A stretch of 64,000 bases of DNA from Pinus tabuliformis (taxonomy: Eukaryota; Streptophyta; Pinopsida; Pinales; Pinaceae). Within the stretch, counting starts at the first letter, position 1. Every line of letters starts with the position of its first letter. The stretch covers positions 1,236,883,897-1,236,947,896 of the forward strand of contig CM062819.1 in NCBI GenBank assembly GCA_031772625.1. Direction: 5' to 3'. Below the pieces are notes generated by a model. That model had not been told where the DNA came from. It did no database searches and worked only from the letters and a program-made list of their open reading frames with translations. Shown here piece after piece: positions 21,174 through 32,166 of this stretch. The translations under genes were made by a program, and so were the position numbers.

Positions 21174-21498
21174 CACTGGACAAGATAATCTACCTGGTTG
21201 GGATCAATTGTGGGTTGATTTCACACAAGAAGAGATGAGCTTTGCTCTAGTTGAGAGCAATATCAGTGGCAGCAATAGAAAAGGACCAAAGAGTATGAAG
21301 GGTGACGAGAATGTTGCCCTTGCATCGAAGGGGAAGGCAAAGAAACATCCCAGTCGGGGACAAGGCTCACAGGGAGGAGAAAAGAAGAAAAAAGAATTGT
21401 TGAAGATCAAGTGCTTCAGGTGTGGTGAGTTTGGTCATTACAGTACCCAGTGTCCTAAGAAAGAGAAGGACAAGAAGGAGAACCAGGAGCAGGAGTAG
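21174..21498 (+). pseudogene. C1 gag, C-terminal piece with zinc knuckle
   Basis: Continues gag after element D: W(V)DFTQEEMSFALVE, a Lys/Gly-rich linker, then CFRCGEFGHYSTQCPKKEK, an intact C-x2-C-x4-H-x4-C knuckle (about 21412-21453). It ends in a Glu-rich tail and a stop at 21496-21498. It matches C2 gag residue by residue in layout. Confidence 0.92.
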
Positions 21499-22196
21499 CT
21501 TCTGTAGAGATCGATAATTTGTCCAAAAGGTTGGAGGACGAATTCACCTAGTATGCAGCTATATCTCCAGGAGAGAGGTGTGGAGACATTAAGCTCTAGA
21601 CTTCAGAGTTGCAGAAAATTTGGGCAGGATTCATAGAGCAGCAATAGTTGCAGATTACTCCTCATATGGATAATTACCCTTGCTACAGGGGCCCACAGTT
21701 TTCAGTAGCAGATAGATCAGTGTTCAGGATGGCACAGTCAGATCTTGGGGGGCAGTTGCATAGTTAGTTGCAGTCGGATGTTGTGGGGCGAAGAGCAGTT
21801 GCAACGCAGGCAGTTACTCAATAGACAGTGCAGAGGCTAGTTGTAGTCAAAGACTCAAGAGACAGTTGTAGAGCCAGTCTAGTGACACAGTTGATTAAAA
21901 GTTTAGGTCTCAGTTGCAGTAGTTGCAAAAGCAGCAGCAGCATGAGATCAGTTGCAATGCAAATCAAAGTTGGTAGCAGTGCAAGAGGCACAGTGCAGTG
22001 TCAGCAGTAGTGCAGGAGGCACAATCAGTGTTAGCAGAAGTGCAAATGCAGTATGGTTCATCTACAGAGTGGCAGATGAATCAGAGTATGTGCAGTAATT
22101 GGTGGGCAATGGCAGTTTGTCATAGATGTCAGACATTAGTAGCGTGAGGGAAGATGTTACGGGAGAAGACATAACACCTTCCTCTCTAAGAGGGAG
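21499..22196 (+). repeat. GCAG/GTTGCAG-rich tail of element C1
   Basis: Non-coding region made of GCAGTTGCA, AGCAGCAG and AGTGCAG words where pol would be. It ends in the PPT CTCTCTAAGAGGGAG (22182-22196). Confidence 0.7.
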
Positions 22197-22563
22197 TATT
22201 AGATTTTGTAGCATCAAACAGGTGTTCAAGTCTCGACTTTGGTCAGAGAGACTAAGAAACATAAGATCTCCAGAACCCAGAAAAAGTTTCGATAGAAAGC
22301 ACCCAGAGACAGCGGTTAAATTAATTGATCGATAATTAAAAAAATGCCCCAAGTCTAACTTAGGGAAATCGATTAATAAAAGGGTATCAATTGAGAAAAG
22401 TGAGAATGCTCTAGAAACTCACATGGATTGAGTATAAGCTAATCTTAGTCGTTGATGGGGATCTAATCACAGTCATTGGTTCACCAACGAGAGATTATAA
22501 GAGAAGGACATTGGGTTGGATATAGACACATCGAGCTAGTGAGTGATCTAGGCAGATCGACTT
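22197..22563 (+). repeat. 3' LTR of element C1, first part
   Basis: Starts TATTAGATTTTG (TG changed to TA) after the PPT. It aligns with the start of the 5' LTR and is cut by solo LTR E. Confidence 0.9.
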
Positions 22564-22704
22564 TGTTGGAAACACTGAGAGGGGGGTGAATCAGTATTTC
22601 TTTTCAATTGTTACTGTTACCAGTTAGATCACTTATATTTAGAACACAAATGAACAATAAGAATAAATGCTTTTATTTATTTCTTCTTTACAATAAATCA
22701 AGTA

Positions 22705-23045
22705 CAATATATGCAGGGCTCCAACCCTAGATGAAGACACCAATCTTCAATCTCCCAAGCTCCAACCTGTATTTTCCAAGCACCGACTTGGACTTCCAAG
22801 GCTCCAACCTTGTCAATTTAGAGGCACCAACCTCAAGGGCTCCAACCCTATATCTGGTTCAGGCTCCGATCTCATTTCGTGAGGACTCCTATCCTTTAGG
22901 GCTCTAACCCTATCTCTGGTACAGGCTCCGACCTAGTTTCTTGAGGACTCCTATCTTCTAGGGCTTCAACCCTATCCTCCAAGGCACCAACCTTGTCCTT
23001 TTCTAAGGCTCGAACCTCTTGGACTCCAACCCTTGCTTTACTTCG
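22705..23045. repeat. GGCTCCAACC-type degenerate repeats in LTR E
   Basis: About a dozen GG(C/G)(T/A)CCAACC-like words. They include a longer unit of about 70 bases seen twice (AGGGCTCTAACCCTATCTCTGG-like at 22840-22915 and 22895-22970). A TCTTCAAGG-rich stretch follows to about 23500. Non-coding. Confidence 0.75.
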
Positions 23046-23662
23046 TCAAGATATATTTAGTTGTACTTCATGGCTCCCAATGTCTTCTTCACCGAGCCCT
23101 ACCAATCTTTAGCAATGCCTTCACTTAATCTCCACATCACATCATCAATGACTACCTTGTTCTTCACAAGAAGGTGTCACCACTTCTCTTCATGTCACCC
23201 AAACAAAATTCTCCAAGGTTATTCCATGAGGTCTTCAATCATGCATCAAGGTCTTCACTAATGCCTCCAAGTCAGCTTCTAGATATCTTCACAAGGTCTT
23301 CAATATGTTTCCCCAAGAACTGAAGCCTTCTCCAAGGTGTGCTCCAAATCTTCAAGAATGCTAAACAAAAGTCCAAGAGATAGACTCCAAGGATGTCTTT
23401 CACAAAGCTTCAACAATGATGGCTTCAGATTAAGGAAAGTCCCACAAATGTCTTCAAGGCATCTTTCAAGATGTGATGTTAATGTTGCTTTAACAAGACT
23501 TCTTAAAGATACTTCAAAGTGTCACAAAGGCTGCTCAATAAATTGTCCAATAATTTCCAAATACAATGATGAACAAGTTATGTCACAACCTTGCAGCTTG
23601 TCGATCTTCAATGAACTTCCCCAACACAGAAATTCAGCCCAAACATTATCCACAATAGGTCC

Positions 23663-26600
23663 TGTTGACCACTACCGATCAACTACCCATGCAGTACACC
23701 CCCTTTTTCTTTGCAAAGAGGGGTAGCACCTGATCGACGTGTCCGTGCCATCCTGCAGTCATCAGCAGCTTGATCATTTTAATTGTAAACCCAGTCTGCA
23801 TGTATGAATTGTAAATAATCTTAGCAGATATGAGTCGTGTATGTAAATTGCCTGGGTGGACCTAACTTTCTAATGGTAATCTACGTCCCGGAAGGTTTTT
23901 CGTCTCACCGATCCATGATCGGCAGAGTTTTCCTTCAGCCTGACCCCAAAGCCAGGATGCATTTTGTCATTAGAATTTTAGGAGAATCCTAGTGTGTTAA
24001 TCTGCTAGATTATAGTTGTGTCGCAGAACTGGGTGGTTTATGAGGGTCTATGAAAGGGGTTTTCCCCCTTAAGATGTAAATTGTAAAAGTCATGATGTAA
24101 AGTGTCTTGAGGGTTGGAAAATATTTTAAATCCCCTCATGAGTCCTAAGTCCTAGGTCCTAGGAGATTTTTTCAAAGGCTAAGTTCGAGGATCCATTTTA
24201 AAATGAATTAAAAAATTAAAAAATAATTAAAAAATAAAAATAATAATAAATATAAAATATAAAATATAAAAATTATAAAATAAAGCAAAAACCCTAAAAT
24301 AATAATATTTTGAGTGAATGCATGCAAAATATCATTTTTTAATAAATTAACAAATTCGACGGATGAGATTAAGAGATGTCTTGATCCTCATCGACGGTCG
24401 AGATCATTTCGACATGGATCACTCGAACTAGCCGTTGGGATCTTTTCCTTTAAATAGGGTGCTAGGGGTCAGTTGAGATAAGAGATTGGATCTGTGAGTC
24501 TTGTGCTGAAGAAGCTCTCTTGTAGTTCATTTTTTGTGCAATAAAGAAGACTTTGGGGTTAAAAATCTTGCTGGTGTTACTCTTCTGAAAATGCTGTAAG
24601 ATTGTTCTATTTGTTCTGCATAATTTTATTTTCAGCCATTAATGATAGCTTAATGAAGATTGATCTAGGCACAGGTATCTTGTCTGATCTTTGAGGTTTG
24701 AATGATAGTTTAGATCCTGAAATATATTGGCAGGTATCTCCATTTGATCGGGGTTTCACTATTGTTTTCTCCTTCTATGTTGATGGTTGATTTTAAGCTG
24801 TGCAGGAAATCCTTTTTTCAGATTACCGGGCGTTAGGGGAAGTTCTCGGCTGAACCAGCCAACTCCCGAGTTGTGTTTTCTGAAAGAGCCCAGCCAGTTC
24901 TTGATCCCGGGCTTATCATTCGAAATATATTTTTATGAATGCATGCAGGGTTTTCTGAAGCGTTTTACATTAAAAGAAATTTTCGATAATATTTCTGCTC
25001 TTATTGTTAAATCTGGCTATTCTAGAGCTGCAGATTTTTTTTGTGATTTTAGGTTAGGGTTTTACTTTAAAATTTTGTGTATATCTGCCGGGTTTTGTTT
25101 TCTTCTTGCAGGTTATAGGTGCAGGTTTTGAAAAAAAATTCAGTGATTTCTCTGGACAATCTGATTACTGTTGCTTGGGTTCTTCAAATTTTTTTTGAGA
25201 AGATTCGATTTTTGGACCTGCACTGCCTTACGCTGTTCCCATCAGCTCACCAAACGTTCGTTGCTGCTACAGTCAAGAAACCTGTTCATTCAAAAACGCA
25301 TCAGACTTTTCAGTGCCAGCGACAAATGAGAATTTTGATTCCAAATTTTTTGAGGGTCAGCGCAGTTTTGGAATACGCCTGGGGTTTTACTGGGAAATGA
25401 AGTCCTGAATGGAATTTGCGTGAGAGATCATGCCATCTTGTTGTCTGCCACCATCAATTTTGTTGTTAAGCAAGCCAGTCGACTCTCATCACAAAGGCAA
25501 ATTCGATCTGGAAAGCCCTCGCATTGAGTCAGCAACGCTCTCAAATGATCTTAGTCCCTGGTGTCGTCGACCTGTGCAGCATCAAAAAGGTGTTACGGTT
25601 TGTATGAACTTGTGTTTGGTCAGCAACCTCAGACCTACCCACGCGTTTATTTGTCACCATCCGGTCGCTGGAAGCTTCACGCGTCAAACAGTGGCGTGAG
25701 GTAGATTCGAATATATACGCAGGCTCAACGCATGAAAACGTCAGGTAAGAGACGCAGTGCTGGGTACCCTTTGACGTGAACTATTCCTTGCCAGTTAGCA
25801 AATTCAATCTCAGTCGAAGCGCTCAGGTAATTTTCAAACCGATTCGCATCTCTGTCCGCCGTCACCCGTGCCTGCCGAAGACTTTTCCACACGTTCAGTC
25901 GAGTTTTTTATCAGGATTACAATTTTTGTTTTTCTTTCTGTCAGTTTAGACATTACCGTATAGCATTTTATTAGATGCGTTTTCGATTTTAGTTTTATGA
26001 TGGCTGCGTGGTTATGTTTTAGATTAAGGTTTCTATTTAGGGTTTAGTCATAGTTAAAATGTATCGTTTGTAGATTTTAGTTTCATTTTAAATAGTTTTT
26101 ATTTTATTTTTATTTTTTATTAGATATAAAATCAAATAAAAAGTGGAAAAAGAAATAATGAAAGTTTTAAATTTTTGTTAGTTTAATAAATTTTAATTTT
26201 TGTTAGTTTAATTCTATTAATTTTTTAAAGTTTAGATTTTAATTTCAAATTTAAAAAAAAAAAAAATCATAAAAATTTTAAAATAAAAAAATAATAAAAA
26301 TAAATTTTGCAATTGCTGTGTTGGCTCGGAAATTACCTAGGTTTCATCTTTTATGCTGAGGCTGAAAATTTTAATGTGGGATTTAATGTTTATCGTGCGT
26401 AAAATTTCATTTGAAGATTAACTGCATAAATTTGATCTCTGGCTAGCATTTTGGTGGTTGTCCAAAGCGTACACCCATTTACTCTTTTAAATTGTTGAGC
26501 TATTGAGCCTTTATGGTTATCTTGTATCTGGCAAAAGTTAAGCTTTGATGATAAATGCTTGCTCTACGTGGTTTATATTGTTGCAGCGTCTGATAATTAA

Positions 26601-26823
26601 ACGATTAAACATTTACTCCACAAGGCACTGGTCTTTTAACTTCTAAATCCATTTGGTGCTTATCATATCGTGTCTCCCACCCAACTGGTTCACAGTTGGT
26701 TTTCATCATTTTTCTGTAGGGTCTACCCCCCTTAGCCGCAGGAGACAGGCTTAAACGGAGAGATCAGGGATCAGAGTGACAACCCCCGGTCTGAGCGTTG
26801 TCGTGACAATCTGTGCGACAACA
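23663..26823 (+). repeat. 5' LTR of element G
   Basis: Starts TGTTGACCACTACC, ends GTGCGACAACA. A GATC/ACTAGCCGTTGGGATC module (24356-24445) precedes a TATA-like TTTAAATAGG (24450-24459). AT-rich runs occupy 24195-24300 and 26085-26310. Plus-strand frames here (such as 24787-25131) recur in the 3' LTR only because the LTRs are copies. Confidence 0.95.
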
Positions 26824-27060
26824 TTTTTTGGCGTCGTTGCCGGGGATACTTTATTCTCGGTGTTTCAACGACTTTTTATCATTCATCGTTCATCTTTCTA
26901 TCATTCGTTTGAGCCGGCAACGCCAACATTTTTTGGCGCCGTTGCCGGGGACAGAGTTTTTTCTGTCCTTGGTTTATTCGACATTTATCATCATCTTTCA
27001 TCTTTCTCATCTCTCATTTGAGCTGGCAGATTCAACATTTTTTTTTTTGGCATCATTTGG
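26820..27060 (+). repeat. Triplicated primer-binding-site region of element G
   Basis: Three head-to-tail units of about 105-109 bases begin AACATTTTTT at 26820, 26925 and 27034. Unit one carries TGGCGTCGTTGCCGGGGA (26829-26846, next to the LTR) and unit two the perfect TGGCGCCGTTGCCGGGGA (26934-26951). Unit three is decayed (TGGCATCATTTGGATC). The perfect match lies in the second unit, not beside the LTR. Confidence 0.9.
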
Positions 27061-27293
27061 ATCTTATCTTTCGTCATATCAGCAACTTCTCTTTGTTTTG
27101 TTTCTTGTTTGGGTGGCGACTCCATTTTCTTATTTTTCCCAGACAAGAAGTCTTCCTCATATCTGCTTGTTGGTTGTTTTCTGGATCTCAGAATCAGATT
27201 CATTGTTCAAGTGGCGACTCCACTTCTTTCATCTCTTGATTTTCTTGAGCAGAGATCTATTTCTATCATCCATCTGATCCCTTATTATTCATC

Positions 27294-28754
27294 ATGGATT
27301 ATTCATTTAAACCATGTCATTTTACTGATCGTCTCCATGATTTTCCGGAGGAGGCCATTTCTAAATTACCTATATTCTCGAGTGGTGATTCAATCGCTGT
27401 TAAAAGGCATCTAGGCTTGTTGGCTCGTATAGTGATCATATATTGTAGACCCCCTCAGTTTAATCATGAAGATATCAAAATGCGTCTTTTTGTCTTTTCT
27501 TTAGAGGGTGATGCTTTGAATTGGTTTAATAATTTTCCTAAGGATTCTTTCACTTCTTTACAAGACATTGTCAATGCTTTTAAAGATAGATATGATAATC
27601 CAAACAGCTTGCCTTCTGCCCCTAAAATTGTGCAACAGAATGAAAGTAATTTGATAAAAGGTCCAGCTGTCGGTGAAAGATTCCAAGACGATTCTTCATA
27701 TCAGAATGTGTCATCCACCTGTACTATTGCAGATCAAATTCATGATAATGGAAAAGCAGGGATAAGTGACAACGAAAAGGAAGATCAGAAGCAAATTATA
27801 CAAGAACTAATGATGCTGGTAAAAAATATGGAGATTAATCAAACTAATTACGTCAATGATGTGAGAACTTTATGCACCCACCTGGAAAAACGTAATAGGG
27901 AGATGGAGATTATGCAAAATCAGCATGCTAAAGAAATTGACGCCATAAAGACTAATCATGACACAGAATTTAGTTTCATGCAAAGCAAAATGTCAAGCTT
28001 GGAGGAAAATATGGCGACCATGAAAGCTGATCATGATAGGGAAATTAATTCTATGCAAAACAAGTTATTAACTATGGATGAAGAAATGACTATCATGACG
28101 TTCGATCATAATAATCAGTTGGCCACCATGCAAGCAAATCATAAAGAAGAAATAAACTCCATGCAGCATTGCTTGATGAACATAAAGGAAAAGAACGATA
28201 AAGTAATAAAGGATATGGAAGAAGACCATGCCAGGCAAATCAGTGCTATAAAGGTTGAACACTCTAGTCAGATAAATTCCATTAAAATACAGGTTCAAAA
28301 GTTTCAACAATGGTCAGAGGATGAGAGAAACCAGGGGACATCAACAGATCAGGAGTCTTCTCATTTGTTGCAACAAGTTCCATCTTATTATGAGGAGGTC
28401 ATTGCTTCGATTGAAAGATGGTTAATTGAAGGTGATCCAGATAGACTTAAAAATGATAAAGATCAGATACAGGATAAAGAAAGACATGTCACGCATATCT
28501 TACATACTTCATCTGATAGTTTTGAAACAGAAAGTTCCATGTCATCAGTAATACAACCTGCCACAAAGAAAAAGCGCAAGAGAAAGAAAATGAGAAGAAG
28601 ATTTGATGCATCAGACGACCGTGAGCAGCTTGATTTTCGGATAGGAAAAAGTCCTACCATATGCAGAATTGGACATGGCACATCCGACAAGCAGCCGACA
28701 GATTTGCCTGAAAGCAGGCAAATGCTCAATATACACTATATTGAACACATCTGA
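27294..28754 (+). CDS. Element G gag-like protein with long coiled coil and basic cluster
   Basis: Intact 486-codon ORF from ATG 27294. Residues about 10-100 fit a plant retrotransposon gag capsid domain (IFSSGDS, FSLEGDALNWFNNFPKDSF, IVNAFKDRYDN). Residues about 165-340 are strongly coiled-coil, rich in Glu, Lys, Met and Asn. They contain four related segments of about 25 residues starting near 215, 240, 276 and 316 (IDAIKTNHD, MATMKADHDREINSMQ, LATMQANHKEEINSMQ, ISAIKVEHSSQINSI). A basic cluster KKKRKRKKMRRR near 425-436 looks like a nuclear-localisation or RNA-binding patch. No zinc knuckle, protease or RT follows. The probable role is particle assembly or RNA packaging using another element's pol. 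The coiled-coil function is inferred. Confidence 0.85.
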   Translation: MDYSFKPCHFTDRLHDFPEEAISKLPIFSSGDSIAVKRHLGLLARIVIIYCRPPQFNHEDIKMRLFVFSLEGDALNWFNNFPKDSFTSLQDIVNAFKDRYDNPNSLPSAPKIVQQNESNLIKGPAVGERFQDDSSYQNVSSTCTIADQIHDNGKAGISDNEKEDQKQIIQELMMLVKNMEINQTNYVNDVRTLCTHLEKRNREMEIMQNQHAKEIDAIKTNHDTEFSFMQSKMSSLEENMATMKADHDREINSMQNKLLTMDEEMTIMTFDHNNQLATMQANHKEEINSMQHCLMNIKEKNDKVIKDMEEDHARQISAIKVEHSSQINSIKIQVQKFQQWSEDERNQGTSTDQESSHLLQQVPSYYEEVIASIERWLIEGDPDRLKNDKDQIQDKERHVTHILHTSSDSFETESSMSSVIQPATKKKRKRKKMRRRFDASDDREQLDFRIGKSPTICRIGHGTSDKQPTDLPESRQMLNIHYIEHI

Positions 28755-28983
28755 TGCCAGGGGCATCCGCTGTATTTCTAACCCTACTTGTTTTTTCAGC
28801 ATTTCCATTTCTGTTTTAGGATTAGATTTACTTTTCATAGTTAATAAATGAAGAGCTTTTATCTTTCCTGTGCTTAATGTATATGATGATTTTTGGATGG
28901 ACTTTTTTTGTGTGTTGCATGGGTGCAGATTCTGGATTCTCACATTCCTACAGTGCAGCAACGTGTCCCCAAGTAGAGCCAGA
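28755..28983 (+). other. 3' untranslated segment and weak PPT of element G
   Basis: About 230 bases between the ORF stop and the 3' LTR. The expected polypurine tract is weak: AAGTAGAGCCAGA precedes the LTR. Nothing else recognised. Confidence 0.5.
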
Positions 28984-31900
28984 TGTTGACCACTACCGGT
29001 CAACTACCCATGCAGTACACCCCCTTTTTCTTTGCAAAAAGGGGTAGCACCTGATCGACGTGTCCGTGCCATCCTGCAGTCATCAGCAGCTTGATCATTT
29101 TAATTGTAAACCCAGTCTGCATGTATGAATTGTAAATAATCTTAGCAGATATGAGTCGTGTATGTAAATTGCCTAGGTGGACCTAACTTTCTAATGGTAA
29201 TCTACGTCCCGGAAGGTTTTTCGTCTCACCGATCCATGATCGGCAGAGTTTTCCTTCAGCCTGACCCCAAAGCCGGGATGCATTTTGTCATTAGAATTTT
29301 AGGAGAATCCTAGTGTGTTAATCTGCTAGATTATAGTTGTGTCGCAGAACTGGGTGGTTTATGAGGGTCTATGATAAAGGGCTTTTCCCCCTTAATATGT
29401 AAATTGTAAAAGTCATGATGTAAAGTGTCTTGAGGGTTGGAAAATATTTTAAATCCCCTCATGAGTCCTAAGTCCTAGGTCCTAGGAGATTTTTTCAAAG
29501 GCTAAGTTCGAGGATCCATTTTAAAATGAATTAAAAAATTAAAAAATAATTAAAAAATAATAATAATAATAAAATATAAAATAAAATATAAAAATTATAA
29601 AATAAAGCAAAAACCCTAAAATAATAAAATAATAATATTTTGAGTGAATGCATGCAAAATATCATTTTTTAATAAATTAACAAATTCGACGGATGAGATT
29701 AAGAGATGTCTTGATCCTCATCGACGGTCGAGATCATTTCGACATGGATCACTTGAACTAGCCGTTGGGATCTTTTCCTTTAAATAGGGTGCTAGGAGTC
29801 AGTTGAGATAAGAGATTGGATCTGTGAGTCTTGTGCTGAAGAAGCTCTCTTGTAGTTCATTTTTTGTGCAATAAAGAAGACTTTGGGGTTAAAAATCTTG
29901 CTGGTGTTACTCTTCTGAAAATGTTGTAAGATTGTTCTATTTGTTCTGCATAATTTTATTTTCAGCCATTAATGATAGCTTAATGAAGATTGATCTAGGC
30001 ACAGGTATCTTGTCTGATCTTTGAGGTTTGAATGATAGTTTAGATCCTGAAATATATTGGCAGGTATCTCCATTTGATCGGGGTTTCACTATTGTTTTCT
30101 CCTTCTATGTTGATGGTTGATTTTAAGCTGTGCAGGAAATCCTTTTTTCAGATTACCGGGCGTTAGGGGAAGTTCTCGGCTGAACCAGCCAACTCCTGGG
30201 TTGTGTTTTCTGAAAGAGCCCAGCCAGTTCTTGATCCCGGGCTTATCATTCGAAATATATTTTTATGAATGCATGCAGGGTTTTCTTAAGCGTTTTACAT
30301 TAAAAGAAATTTTCGATAATATTTCTGCTCTTATTGTTAAATCTGGCTATTCTAGAGCTGCAGATTTTTTTTGTGATTTTAGGTTAGGGTTATACCTTAA
30401 AATTTTGTGTATATCTGCCGGGTTTTGTTTTCTTCTTGCAGGTTATAGGTGCAGGTTTTGAAAAAAAAATTCAATGATTTCTCTGGACAATCTGATTACT
30501 GTTGCTTGGGTGCTTCAAAAATTTTTTGATAAGATTCGATTTTTGGACCTGCACTGCCTTACGCTGTTCCCATCAGCTCACCAAACGTTCGCTGCTGCTA
30601 CAGTCAAGAAACCTGTTCATTCAAAAACGCATCAGACTTTTCAGTGCCAGCGACAAATGAGAATTTTGATTCCAAATTTTTTGAGGTTCAGCGCAGTTTT
30701 GGAATACGCCTGGGGTTTCACTGGGAAATGAAGTCCTGAATGGCATCTGCGTGAGAGATCACGCCATCTTGTTGTCTGCCGCCGTCAATTTTGTTGTTAA
30801 GCAAGCCAGTCGACTCTCATCACACAGGCAAATTCGATCTGGATAGCCCTCGCATTGAGTCAGCAACGCTCTCAAATGATCTTAGTCCCTGGTGCCGTCG
30901 ACCTGTGCAGCATCAAAAAGGTGTTACGGTTTGTATGAACTCGTGTTTGGTCAGCAACCTCAGACCTACCCACGCGTTTATTTATCACCATCCGGTCGCT
31001 GGAAGCTTCATGCGTCAAACAGTGGCGTGAGGTAGATTCGAATATATACGCAGGCTCAACGCATGAAAACGTCAGGTAAGAGACGCAATGCTGGGTACCC
31101 TTTGACGTGAACTATTCCTTGCCAGTTAGCGAATTCAATCTCAGTCGAAGCGCTCAGGTAATTTTCAAACCGATTCGCATCTCTGTTCGTCGTCACCCGT
31201 GCCTGCCGAAGACTTTTCCACGTGTTCAGTCGAGTTTTTTATCAGGGTTACGATTTTTGTTTTTCTTTCTGTCAGTTTAGACATTACCGTATAGCATTTT
31301 ATTAGATGCGTTTTCGATTTTAGTTTTATGATGGCTGCGTGGTTATGTTTTAGATTAAGGTTTCTATTTAGGGTTTAGTCATAGTTAAAATGTATCGTTT
31401 GTAGATTTTAGTTTCATTTTAAATAGTTTTTATTTTATTTTTATTTTTTATTAGATATAAAATCAAATAAAAAGTGGAAAAAGAAATAATGAAAGTTTTA
31501 AATTTTTGTTAGTTTAATAAATTTTAATTTTTGTTAGTTTAATTCTATTAATTTTTTAAAGTTTAGATTTTAATTTCAAATTTAAAATTTAAAAAAAAAA
31601 TAATCATAAAAATTTTTAAAATAAAAAAATAATAAAAATAAATTTTGCAATTGTTGTGTTGGCTCGGAAATTACCTAGGTTTCATCTTTTATGCTGAGGC
31701 TGAAAATTTTAACGTGGGATTTAATGTTTATCGTGCGTAAAATTTCATTTGAAGATTAACTGCATAAATTTGATCTCTGGCTAGCATTTTGGTGGTTGTC
31801 CAAAGCGTACACCCATTTACTCTTTTAAATTGCTGAGCTATTGAACCTTTATGGTTATCTTGTATATGGAAAAAGTTAAGCTTTGATGATAAATGCTTGC

Positions 31901-32161
31901 TCTACGTGGTTTATATTGTTGCAGCGTCTGATAATTAAACGATTAAACATTTACTCCACAAGGCACTGGTCTTTTAACTTCTAAATCCATTTGGTGCTTA
32001 TCATATCGTGTCTCCCACCCAACTGGTTCACAGTTGGTTTTCATCATTTTTCTGTAGGGTCTACCCCCCTTAGCCGCAGGAGACAGGCTTAAACGGAGAG
32101 ATCGGGGATCAGAGTGACAGCCCCCAGTCTGAGCGTTGTCGTGACAATCTGTGCGACAACA
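28984..32161 (+). repeat. 3' LTR of element G
   Basis: Nearly the same as 23663-26823, with scattered substitutions and small indels. Ends GTGCGACAACA followed by TGTCC. Confidence 0.95.
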
Positions 32162-32166
32162 TGTCC

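Larger units (their letters stand above)
23663..32161 (+). mobile_element. Element G: long-LTR gypsy-type element with gag/coiled-coil ORF and no pol
   Basis: LTRs of 3161 and 3178 bases, almost identical, flank 2160 bases of internal DNA. Flanking GGTCC (23658-23662) and TGTCC (32162-32166) are a target repeat with one mismatch. The PBS is complementary to the 3' end of tRNA-Asp (TGGCGCCGTTGCCGGGGA). One long intact ORF follows. Long LTRs plus this PBS resemble the Athila/Tat side of plant Ty3/gypsy. With no pol it is a non-autonomous element of the large-retrotransposon-derivative kind. High LTR similarity and the open ORF point to recent activity. Confidence 0.93.

Noticed and set aside
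24787..25131. 114-codon open frame repeated at 30117-30461
   Set aside because: Both lie at the same place in the two LTRs of element G, so the repetition only reflects LTR duplication. No domain.
26829..26951. Possible tRNA-Asp gene fragments
   Set aside because: Only 18 bases matching the complement of the tRNA 3' end, located at an LTR edge: primer-binding sites, not tRNA genes.
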